Part shown: positions 13,960 to 20,117 of the stretch, piece after piece | Position numbering within the stretch: the stretch's first letter is position 1 | Layout of the letters: each line of letters begins with the position of its first letter | Assembly (NCBI GenBank): GCA_002339355.1 | Contig: DDKQ01000040.1 | Span: 1-20,117 of the forward strand | DNA length: 20,117 nt | Source: Candidatus Subteraquimicrobium carltonvillense | Lineage (GTDB): Bacteria; Actinomycetota; Aquicultoria; Subteraquimicrobiales; Subteraquimicrobiaceae | Direction: 5' to 3' | Translations under genes and position numbers: made by a program | Notes under the pieces: model-generated | Told to the model about the DNA's origin: nothing | The model's database searches: none | Seen by the model: the letters and a program-made list of their open reading frames with translations, nothing else

Positions 13960-14247
13960 ATGGTAAGAAAGAAGATACCTCTTAGGACTTGTATCGGTTG
14001 TGGGAAGGTGAAACCGAAGAAGGAGTTGATAAGGATAGTACGTTCTCCCTCGGGAGAAATTGGCATAGATCCTTCGGGTAAGGCAAGTGGGAGAGGAGTT
14101 TATATTTGTTACAGCAAAGAATGCCTCAGTCAAGGTCTTAAGGGGAAAAAGCTCACCCATGCTTTGAATACAACCGTTGGTGAAGACATAATTAAAGAGC
14201 TTGGGTCGGAAATTTTGCACTTGATAGAGGAAGGAACTCAGATTTAA
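13960..14247 (+). CDS. ylxR: YlxR family RNA-binding protein
   Basis: Small basic protein of the YlxR (DUF448) family, found almost always between nusA and infB. Length is 95 residues, slightly more than most. Seen: the N-terminal PLRTCIGCGKVKPKKELIRI with the CxxC, DPSGKASGRGVYICYSKEC with the GRGVYIC signature, and a basic patch LKGKKLTHAL. The structure of a homologue suggests RNA binding; in B. subtilis it has been described as nucleoid-associated (RnpM/YlxR). A clear Shine-Dalgarno sequence is missing before ATG 13960. The usual next gene, ylxQ (L7Ae-like), is absent. Confidence 0.93.
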   Translation: MVRKKIPLRTCIGCGKVKPKKELIRIVRSPSGEIGIDPSGKASGRGVYICYSKECLSQGLKGKKLTHALNTTVGEDIIKELGSEILHLIEEGTQI

Positions 14248-14287
14248 GGAATGCTGTAATCACCAATATTCTTGGAGGAAGCTTTTC

Positions 14288-16231
14288 ATGGGTAAGGTAA
14301 GAGTTCACGAATTGGCAAAAGAAATGGGCATACCCAGCAGCGAATTACTCAAGAAACTGAATGGACACGGGATTAAGGCCAAGAACCATTTCGCAACTTT
14401 AAGTGAGAAAGAAGTTCAAATCGTTTTAAGCGAAACATCCCGGTCCAAACAAAAGGTCGCTGGAAAAAAATGCCCTGTGAAACCTTCTTTGCCCGAATTA
14501 AAAGTGACCGAGGGCACAACGGTTAAGGAATTTGCAGAACTTGTGGGCAAAAACCCCTCGGAGATCATAAAGAGACTGATGCAATTGGGTGAAATGGTGA
14601 CCATTAATCAGCCTCTGGATCCTGAAGCTATACATGTCCTTGCGGAACAATATGGTCATGAAGCTAAAATCATTTCTCCTGAGGAAGCATGGGAAGAGGA
14701 GGCTCCTATCTCCCTAGGAGATTTAGAACATCGACCGCCCGTGGTCACCGTGATGGGTCATGTAGACCATGGAAAAACATGTCTCCTTGATGCAATTCGA
14801 AAAACAGACGTCATCTCCAAAGAAGTAGGGGGAATCACTCAGCACATCGGAGCTTACCAGGTAACCCTCCATGATGATAAGAAAATAACCTTCATAGACA
14901 CTCCGGGGCACGAGGCCTTTACCGCAATGCGTGCGAGAGGGGCTCAGGTAACCGACATCGCCATCCTGGTCGTCGCAGCGGATGATGGAGTCATGCCCCA
15001 AACAGTGGAAGCAATTGACCACGCAAGGGCGGCAAACGTCCCCATAGTGGTGGCCATAAACAAGATCGATAAACCCGAAGCTAACCCGGAGAAGGTCAAG
15101 AAACAATTGACCGAATATGGTCTCGTCCCCGAAGAGTGGGGGGGAGACACAGTTTTCGTTGAGGTATCAGCCAAGGAGAAAAAAAACATTGGAGAACTCC
15201 TGGAAATGATCCTCCTAGTAGCGGAACTCCAAGAATTCAAATCGACTCGAAAGGGTCACGCTAATGGAGTGGTGATCGAAGCCAAGTTGGATAGGGGTCG
15301 GGGTCCCGTTGCTACCATCTTGATCCAAAATGGTGCCTTAAGAGTTGGGGAAGCGGCAGTGGCCGGACTAGCCTATGGAAAAATTCGAGCGCTTCTAGAT
15401 GACAGGGGAAATAATCTCCTTGAAGCGGGTCCCTCTCAACCCGTGGAGGTCCTGGGACTCTCAACAGTTCCTCAACCTGGAGATGAGATTAAGGTTCTGA
15501 CCGACGAGAGAGAGGCGAAACGAATAGCGGAGGAAAGAGCTCTCAAGCGCAGACTGATCGAGAAAGAGCTCAGGAAAAAACATGTAACCCTTGATGAACT
15601 CTTCGAGAGAATAAAAGAGGGAGAGGTCAAAAAGCTAAACTTAATCATCAAAGGTGATGTCCGAGGTTCGGTTGAGGCCCTCAAGGAATCCTTGGAAAAA
15701 CTGGAGCAGGACGAGGTCAAGCTCGAAATAATCCACGGGGGTGTGGGAGGAGTTACAGAGACCGATGTTATGCTCGCTGCGGCTTCGGATGCTATTATAA
15801 TAGGTTTTAACGTCCGCCCAGATCCAAAAACCAAGGAAATGGCAACTCGGGAAAATGTTGATATAAGGACATATCGGGTGATCTATCAAATCATCGACGA
15901 TATCAAGGCAGCGATGCTGGGCATGCTCAAGCCGAAGTTTATAGAGGTGGAGCAGGGACGGGCTGAAGTTAGAGCCACTTTCAAGATTTCAAAGGTGGGC
16001 GTAGTCGCAGGAGCCTACGTATTAGATGGGGAGATCATTTGCAGCGCTCAAACCAGGATGATAAGGGATGGCATTGTGATCTACGAAGGGAAGATTGCCT
16101 CTCTTCGCCGCTTTAAAGAGGATGTTCCAAAGGTTAAGGCCGGTTTTGAATGCGGCATTAGACTAGAAAATTTCCAGGACATAAAGGTCGGGGATATCAT
16201 CGAAACATTTACCATGGTTGAAGAAACTTGA
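14288..16231 (+). CDS. infB: Translation initiation factor IF-2
   Basis: GTPase that brings fMet-tRNA to the 30S P site and promotes subunit joining. Length is 647 residues, a compact form with a short linker. The first IF2-N domain (VRVHELAKEMGIPSSELLKK) is at residues 3-22, the second (TTVKEFAELVGKNPSEIIKR) at about 77-96. The G domain carries G1 GHVDHGKT (157-164), G2 GGITQHIGAYQV, G3 DTPGHEAF, G4 NKIDKPEANP and G5 SAKEKKNI. Domains II to IV follow, with RGRGPVATILIQNG, NLIIKGDVRGSVEAL, IHGGVGGVTETDV, IIGFNVRPD and the C2 domain with FKISKVGVVAGAYVLDG. The ATG is preceded by GGAGGA (14274-14279), 8 bases away. A cysteine follows GHVDHGKT where Thr or Ser is usual. Confidence 0.98.
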   Translation: MGKVRVHELAKEMGIPSSELLKKLNGHGIKAKNHFATLSEKEVQIVLSETSRSKQKVAGKKCPVKPSLPELKVTEGTTVKEFAELVGKNPSEIIKRLMQLGEMVTINQPLDPEAIHVLAEQYGHEAKIISPEEAWEEEAPISLGDLEHRPPVVTVMGHVDHGKTCLLDAIRKTDVISKEVGGITQHIGAYQVTLHDDKKITFIDTPGHEAFTAMRARGAQVTDIAILVVAADDGVMPQTVEAIDHARAANVPIVVAINKIDKPEANPEKVKKQLTEYGLVPEEWGGDTVFVEVSAKEKKNIGELLEMILLVAELQEFKSTRKGHANGVVIEAKLDRGRGPVATILIQNGALRVGEAAVAGLAYGKIRALLDDRGNNLLEAGPSQPVEVLGLSTVPQPGDEIKVLTDEREAKRIAEERALKRRLIEKELRKKHVTLDELFERIKEGEVKKLNLIIKGDVRGSVEALKESLEKLEQDEVKLEIIHGGVGGVTETDVMLAAASDAIIIGFNVRPDPKTKEMATRENVDIRTYRVIYQIIDDIKAAMLGMLKPKFIEVEQGRAEVRATFKISKVGVVAGAYVLDGEIICSAQTRMIRDGIVIYEGKIASLRRFKEDVPKVKAGFECGIRLENFQDIKVGDIIETFTMVEET

Positions 16232-16261
16232 GCTCGTGTGATTTATCTAACCTTTGAGAAA

Positions 16262-16288
16262 AGACATCCTATAAAGATCAGGATGTCT
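16262..16288. other. Perfect 9-bp stem hairpin after infB
   Basis: AGACATCCT (16262-16270) pairs with AGGATGTCT (16280-16288) around the 9-base loop ATAAAGATC. No T-run follows, so termination is unlikely. It directly abuts the inverted repeat that begins at 16288 and may be part of the same inserted unit or an RNA-processing or stability element. Confidence 0.5.
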
Positions 16289-16387
16289 GATTACACTGAT
16301 TAAAAAGCAGATTACACAGATTATGGAAAACAAGATTCCGGTTTTAATCTGTGTAATCTAAATAATCTAATAAAATCTGTGTAATCA
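16288..16387. repeat. 100-bp nested inverted repeat (GATTACACAGATT type)
   Basis: The outer arms are TGATTACACTGATT (16288-16301) and AATCTGTGTAATCA (16374-16387), differing at one base. The inner arms AGATTACACAGATTA (16309-16323) and TAATCTGTGTAATCT (16345-16359) are perfect inverted copies over 15 bases. All four arms are variants of one 13-base unit, GATTACACAGATT, so the element can fold as a long hairpin. It contains no ORF and lies in the 174-base infB-ylxP gap, ending 7 bases before the ylxP ribosome-binding site. Confidence 0.75.
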
Positions 16388-16405
16388 TTATACTAGGGAG
16401 GATAG

Positions 16406-16693
16406 ATGATTATCGGTGTCGCCCGGCTCGAATTATTTCTGCCGGAATGTAGATCGCTTAAAGAAAAAAGGCAGATCATTAAGAGTATCATCGATCGCAT
16501 TGGGAGTAAATATAGTGTTTCCATAGCGGAAATCGACAATCATGGACTCTGGCAGAGAGCAACGCTGGGGATCGCTTGCGTTTCCCTCTCGGATTACCAA
16601 GCTCAGAGGATCCTTTCAGATATTGAACGATATGTGGAAAATCTTAATAAGGCCACCGTCCTCAATCATGAAGTCACTCTCTTATCCCCCTAA
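16406..16693 (+). CDS. ylxP: YlxP family protein (DUF503)
   Basis: Small protein of unknown biochemical function, regularly placed between infB and rbfA in Gram-positive bacteria. Length is 95 residues. Seen: the N-terminal strand MIIGVARLELFLPECRSLKE, KRQIIKSIIDRIGSKYSVSI, AEIDNHGLWQRATLGIACVS, and the C-terminal helix QRILSDIERYVENL. This is the normal ferredoxin-like DUF503 pattern. The ATG has AGGGAGG (16395-16401) just upstream. A possible role in ribosome assembly rests on location only. Confidence 0.93.
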   Translation: MIIGVARLELFLPECRSLKEKRQIIKSIIDRIGSKYSVSIAEIDNHGLWQRATLGIACVSLSDYQAQRILSDIERYVENLNKATVLNHEVTLLSP

Positions 16694-16726
16694 AGGTACC
16701 TTAAAGCAAAAATTCACGGAACTCCT

Positions 16727-17068
16727 ATGATGCGGACATCTCGACTTGCGGAGATTTTTAAAAAGGAAATTTGCGATATAATCCGAAGGGAATTGAAGGA
16801 TCCCCGCATCGGTTTTGTCACAATTACAGCCGTCGAAGTGTCGCCGGATTTAAAACACGCTACCGTTTTCCTTAGCGTTTTAGGAGAGGAATCGGAGCAG
16901 GAAAACACCCTTGAGGGATTGGAAAGTGCCAGGGGATTCATTAAAACGGAATTAGGGAAAAGGATCAGGATAAAGTTTCTCCCGGATCTCACCTTTAAGA
17001 TTGATAAGTCCATAGAGGAAGGAATGCGTATCTCGGAGCTCTTGAAGCGCATTCAAGAAGGGGATTAA
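16727..17068 (+). CDS. rbfA: Ribosome-binding factor A
   Basis: KH-fold factor for late 30S maturation, acting near the 16S 5' end. Length is 113 residues, typical. Seen: RTSRLAEIFKKEICDIIRRE, LKDPRIGFVTITAVEVSPDL, HATVFLSVLGEE and the C-terminal RGFIKTELGKRIRIKFLPDL with the conserved PxLxF pattern, then SIEEGMRISELL. Two adjacent ATGs (16727 and 16730) are possible starts; no strong Shine-Dalgarno sequence is seen. It is followed by nrnA after 8 bases. Confidence 0.97.
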   Translation: MMRTSRLAEIFKKEICDIIRRELKDPRIGFVTITAVEVSPDLKHATVFLSVLGEESEQENTLEGLESARGFIKTELGKRIRIKFLPDLTFKIDKSIEEGMRISELLKRIQEGD

Positions 17069-17076
17069 GGCAATAC

Positions 17077-18060
17077 ATGATAATAAATGGTGACTTGCGT
17101 TCCGTAGCCAAATTAATTCTTAAGGAGAAGCAATTCGTGATAGCCACGCATACCCAGCCAGATGGAGATGCGATAGGGTCACTCCTGGGACTGGGGTTGC
17201 TCTTAAAGCAAATGAATAAAAAATCCTTTGTGAGCTGGGGCGAACCCATCGTAATTCCGCTTCAGTATGCTTTCCTCCCAGGGCTTGAACTCCTTCAAGA
17301 TTCCAGGGAATGTCCCCAAAAACCCTCCAATTTTATTGCCATCGATTGTGCCAATTTAAAACGTTTGGGAATATTAAAGGAACCCGCACAAAATGCGTCC
17401 ATTCTCGTGAATATCGATCACCATGGTGATAACGATAAATTCGGTCACATAAATGTAGTCGATGAAAATATCTCAGCCTGTGCGGAGCTCATCTTTTATC
17501 TCAGTAAGATCTTGAATCAAAAACTCAACAGAGACATTGCCCTCTGTCTTTACACGGGGATGGTCACCGATACCGGGAGATTCCAATATTCGAATACCTC
17601 CATACAGACCTTTCAAGCGGCAAAGGAGCTTCTGGAATACGGTATATCGCCAAATTATGTTTTCCAAAACGTTTATGAAAATATCCCCTTTTCCTACACC
17701 AAGCTTTTGGGACTATCCCTTTCAAAAGCGAAATTCCTACCCGATTTGGGTTTCATTTACACCTCAATCCTGCAGAAGGATTTGGCCTTAACCGAGGCAA
17801 GGATGGAGGAAGCCGAAAATCTAATCGATTTCCTCAGAGCGGTCAAAGGAACAAGGGTTGCGGCAGTTTTAAAGGAGATGTCCAATGGAAGCATTAGAGT
17901 CAGCCTTCGATCCAGAGATGGTATCAATGTAGCCAAAATAGCTGAAAGATTCGGTGGGGGAGGGCATCCAAATGCTGCAGGCTATATATCCTCTTATGAT
18001 CTTGACAAAACGCTTGAGGTTTTGCTCAAAACCATAAGAAGAAGTCCTACGGATGCGTAG
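17077..18060 (+). CDS. nrnA: DHH/DHHA1 phosphoesterase, NrnA type
   Basis: Bifunctional oligoribonuclease and pAp phosphatase that degrades very short RNAs and recycles 3'-phosphoadenosine 5'-phosphate. Length is 327 residues, as usual. The DHH domain has THTQPDGDAIGSLLGL (motif I), FIAIDCAN (II), VNIDHHGDNDKFG with D114-H115-H116 (III) and GMVTDTGRFQYSNT (IV), all manganese ligands. The C-terminal DHHA1 domain has RVSLRSRDGINVAKIAERFG and GGGHPNAAGY for substrate binding. It stands between rbfA and truB, the location common in Clostridia and Actinomycetota. It could alternatively act on cyclic-dinucleotide linear products (pApA/pGpG), as some homologues do. Confidence 0.93.
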   Translation: MIINGDLRSVAKLILKEKQFVIATHTQPDGDAIGSLLGLGLLLKQMNKKSFVSWGEPIVIPLQYAFLPGLELLQDSRECPQKPSNFIAIDCANLKRLGILKEPAQNASILVNIDHHGDNDKFGHINVVDENISACAELIFYLSKILNQKLNRDIALCLYTGMVTDTGRFQYSNTSIQTFQAAKELLEYGISPNYVFQNVYENIPFSYTKLLGLSLSKAKFLPDLGFIYTSILQKDLALTEARMEEAENLIDFLRAVKGTRVAAVLKEMSNGSIRVSLRSRDGINVAKIAERFGGGGHPNAAGYISSYDLDKTLEVLLKTIRRSPTDA

Positions 18061-18086
18061 GGTGTGCAAGCGAGAGTGACGACAAG

Positions 18087-19022
18087 GTGGATGGTTTGTT
18101 AATAGTGAATAAACCCGCCGGAATTACCTCCCACGATGTCGTTGAAAGGGTAAGAAAGATTCTGAAAATCAGAAGGGTTGGACATACAGGAACTCTGGAT
18201 CCCATGGCTACTGGGGTTCTTGTTCTTTGCATCGGACGAGCTACTAAGCTTACTCAATTCCTTCAATCGGATACCAAAGAATACATAGCGGAGATGCGAC
18301 TGGGCATCAGAACTGATACGCAAGACAGCACGGGAAAAATTTTATCCGAAGTGCCCTGTTCCATCACACCGGGAAAAATGGAAAAAATATTCGAGGAATT
18401 CAGAGGCGATGTATGGCAGGTACCACCCATGACCTCAGCGGTAAAAATGGGGGGTAGGCCCCTTTATAAATTAGCCAGTAGAGGCAGGGAGGTTAAACGC
18501 CCTCGCCGCAGGGTTAAAATCTTCGAATTAGAACTATTAAAAATCGATGGCGATGATCATCCCAGGGTCAAATTTCGCGTGAAATGTTCGAAGGGCGCCT
18601 ACATTCGGACTCTCTGTGCGGATATTGGAGAAGCTTTAGGCTGTGGAGCGTATATGAGTGGGCTCACCAGGATTAGCTGTGGAAATTTTCATCTAGATTC
18701 GGCCTTAGCCGTGGAAAAGGTCGAAAAACTAGCCGAGGAAAATCGCTTGCACAAAGCGATAATCCCGATGAACAAAGCTTTAGAACGATATCCTTTTGTC
18801 CTGGTAAAGGGAGATTTTAAAGAAAAAATATTAAATGGAGTGCCCTTAAGAGCTGGAATGATCGAAAACCAATCTCAATTCATTGAAAGAAATCAATTCA
18901 TTCGATTGATCGATGTGCAAAAGGACCTCTTTGCCATAGCTAAAGCTACCACCACTTTTTCTGACAGGGTACAAATTGATCCCGCTCGAGTAATAGCAAA
19001 ACCGGTCCGTGTTTTCAGTTGA
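18087..19022 (+). CDS. truB: tRNA pseudouridine-55 synthase
   Basis: Makes pseudouridine at position 55 in the T-loop of tRNAs. Length is 311 residues. Seen: GLLIVNKPAGITSHDVVERV, RRVGHTGTLDPMATGVLVLC with catalytic Asp at residue 38, KLTQFLQSDTKEYIAEMRLG, GDVWQVPPMTSAVKMGGRPL, YKLASRGREVKRPRR, KCSKGAYIRTLCADIGEALG and LTRISCGNFHLDSA. A C-terminal PUA-like part follows. The start is GTG 18087, with only a weak purine stretch before it; 26 bases separate it from nrnA. A short-repeat region separates it from ribF. Confidence 0.97.
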   Translation: MDGLLIVNKPAGITSHDVVERVRKILKIRRVGHTGTLDPMATGVLVLCIGRATKLTQFLQSDTKEYIAEMRLGIRTDTQDSTGKILSEVPCSITPGKMEKIFEEFRGDVWQVPPMTSAVKMGGRPLYKLASRGREVKRPRRRVKIFELELLKIDGDDHPRVKFRVKCSKGAYIRTLCADIGEALGCGAYMSGLTRISCGNFHLDSALAVEKVEKLAEENRLHKAIIPMNKALERYPFVLVKGDFKEKILNGVPLRAGMIENQSQFIERNQFIRLIDVQKDLFAIAKATTTFSDRVQIDPARVIAKPVRVFS

Positions 19023-19088
19023 GCTCATTTTAGCTTTGGAGCTCTGTACATATTCAAAGACCGAGCTAGCTTTGGAGCTTCCGAGCTT
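19022..19088. repeat. AGCTY short repeat array, truB-ribF gap
   Basis: AGCTC, AGCTT or AGCTA occurs at 19022, 19032, 19040, 19064, 19068, 19076 and 19084. The 13-base unit TAGCTTTGGAGCT appears twice (19031-19043 and 19067-19079), 36 bases apart. It resembles the array at 5426-5483 and, like it, lies between two conserved genes of one strand. No ORF, no clear promoter. Confidence 0.55.
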
Positions 19089-19108
19089 GAAAATGGATGA
19101 GAATAAAA

Positions 19109-20074
19109 ATGGAGATCATTCGTGGATTGGAAAATCTTAAGTCTTTAGGGGAAAAGAGTGTGGTCACCATCGGAATGTTCGATGGTGTCCATAAGGGGCA
19201 CCAGAGGATAATCGGAGCCACTATTGAGGAAGCTCGCAAAAGAAGAGCCCGAAGCGTGGTGCTTACTTTCGAACCTCATCCCATTGAAGTCCTAAAACCC
19301 GGAAGTCATCCGCCCATTCTTACAAGTACCGAATTGAAGGCGGAATTGATAGAGGCTCTGGGAGTGGATATATTTTTGGTCGTCAATTTCACAAAGGGAT
19401 TTGCAAATCTTTCTCCTAAAGAATTCATAGACCGTACAATCCTTAAGCTTTTGGACGCTTGTTGCCTAGTGGTGGGGGAAACCTTCAAATTCGGCAAGAA
19501 TGCTCAGGGGGACGTGACCTTCCTCAAAGAGTATGGATCAAAAAAAGGTTTCGATATAATATCTATCCCTTTACTTGAGGTAAATGGAAAATTCGTCAGC
19601 AGCACATACATCCGCGAGCTTCTGAGAGAGGGAGAATTACAAAAGGTAAAGGAAATCCTCGGTCGATACCCTCGAATAATAGGTGAGGTAATAAAGGGAT
19701 GTGGTCGAGGAAAATCTCTTGGCTTTTGCACAGCCAATTTGAGGACGGCAGACAAAGCATCCATCCCAAAGAGAGGGGTTTACGCCGGTTTCATAGAGTT
19801 CAATGGGGAAAGGAAGATGTGCACCATAAATATTGGGACAAGTCCCACCTTTGGAGGAAGAAGGTTCAAGATAGAGACCTTTATCATAGACTTCAAAGGA
19901 GATCTCTACAGGAAGGGGGTTGAACTTGAAATTTGCGCAAGAATCCGAGATGAAAAAACATTCCGAAATGAAAAGGAACTCGCTAATCAAATAAGAGAAG
20001 ACATCGAGGTAACCAAATCCCTTCTGTTTACTGGATTTTCCGAGTATGTTAAGATAAACAGGAGGAAGCGCTAG
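19109..20074 (+). CDS. ribF: Bifunctional riboflavin kinase/FAD synthetase
   Basis: Converts riboflavin to FMN and FMN to FAD. With the ATG at 19109 (GGATGAG at 19095-19101 as a weak site) it has 321 residues; an ATG at 19097 would add four. The N-terminal nucleotidyltransferase domain shows VVTIGMFDGVHKGHQ, VVLTFEPHP, FLVVNFTKGFANLSPKEFI, VVGETFKFGKNAQGD and SSTYIRELL. The C-terminal kinase domain has GEVIKGCGRGKSLGFCTANL, PKRGVYAGF, CTINIGTSPTFGG and IETFIIDFKGDLY. The kinase signature is CTAN (C207) where PTAN is the family norm; Thr208 and Asn210 are kept, so activity is likely. Last gene of the operon seen; rpsO often follows in related clusters but lies outside. Confidence 0.96.
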   Translation: MEIIRGLENLKSLGEKSVVTIGMFDGVHKGHQRIIGATIEEARKRRARSVVLTFEPHPIEVLKPGSHPPILTSTELKAELIEALGVDIFLVVNFTKGFANLSPKEFIDRTILKLLDACCLVVGETFKFGKNAQGDVTFLKEYGSKKGFDIISIPLLEVNGKFVSSTYIRELLREGELQKVKEILGRYPRIIGEVIKGCGRGKSLGFCTANLRTADKASIPKRGVYAGFIEFNGERKMCTINIGTSPTFGGRRFKIETFIIDFKGDLYRKGVELEICARIRDEKTFRNEKELANQIREDIEVTKSLLFTGFSEYVKINRRKR

Positions 20075-20087
20075 TGCGCTTTCGTTT
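20066..20087 (+). terminator. Weak hairpin over the ribF stop codon
   Basis: AAGCGC (20066-20071) pairs with GCGCTT (20076-20081) with loop TAGT, which contains the ribF stop codon, followed by TCGTTT. The stem is short and the T-run broken. It could be a weak terminator or simply chance; the remaining 30 bases to the right edge show no gene. Confidence 0.3.
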
Positions 20088-20117
20088 AAGTTAGATAACA
20101 GTTTGATAATAGATGAG

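Noticed and set aside
16288..16387. CRISPR-like array or tandem direct repeats
   Set aside because: The units are inverted relative to each other, spacers are unequal and very short, and no cas gene is present. It is an inverted repeat element.

Overview
This is an ordinary bacterial chromosome segment. Every convincing gene lies on the + strand and coding density is high. The core order is rpsB-tsf-pyrH-frr-uppS-cdsA-dxr-rseP-ispG-proS, then rimP-nusA-ylxR-infB-ylxP-rbfA-nrnA-truB-ribF, the translation and envelope supercluster of Gram-positive-type bacteria (Bacillota and Actinomycetota). A FliA/WhiG-family sigma factor directly upstream of rpsB fits both phyla: B. subtilis has sigD near rpsB, and streptomycetes have whiG near rpsB. 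The archaeal/eukaryote-type prolyl-tRNA synthetase, the MEP isoprenoid genes and the intergenic palindromes suggest a deep-branching anaerobic lineage, possibly uncultured. That placement is inference, since no 16S or phylogeny is available here.

Layout. Positions 1-827 hold the 3' part of a XerC/XerD-type tyrosine recombinase whose N-terminus lies outside the window. It overlaps, or nearly abuts, the sigma factor. A promoter with an extended -10 and a structured leader (about 1671-1838) precede rpsB-tsf-pyrH-frr (protein synthesis and UMP kinase). Next come uppS, cdsA, dxr, rseP and ispG: undecaprenyl and phospholipid precursors, MEP pathway enzymes and an intramembrane protease. proS and a family-2 glycosyltransferase gene follow. 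A terminator-like hairpin (12141-12173), a second extended -10 promoter (12192-12220) and a rimP-leader hairpin (12242-12265) open the rimP-nusA-ylxR-infB-ylxP-rbfA-nrnA-truB-ribF operon for ribosome maturation, transcription elongation, initiation, RNA turnover, pseudouridylation and flavin cofactors. ribF ends just before the right edge.

No mobile element with a transposase, no CRISPR array, no tRNA or rRNA gene and no unknown multi-gene system was found. The unusual content is small-scale. A GC-rich palindromic repeat with core TGTCYGCCGACAGG occurs three times, once in frame inside the recombinase gene. There are three other kinds of intergenic repeat: AGCTY arrays, an AT-rich inverted array, and a 100-bp nested inverted repeat of GATTACACAGATT type. 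NusA carries an unexpected C-terminal Cys3-His motif. A glycosyltransferase occupies the place where polC sits in Bacillota, and the ylxQ gene is missing between ylxR and infB.
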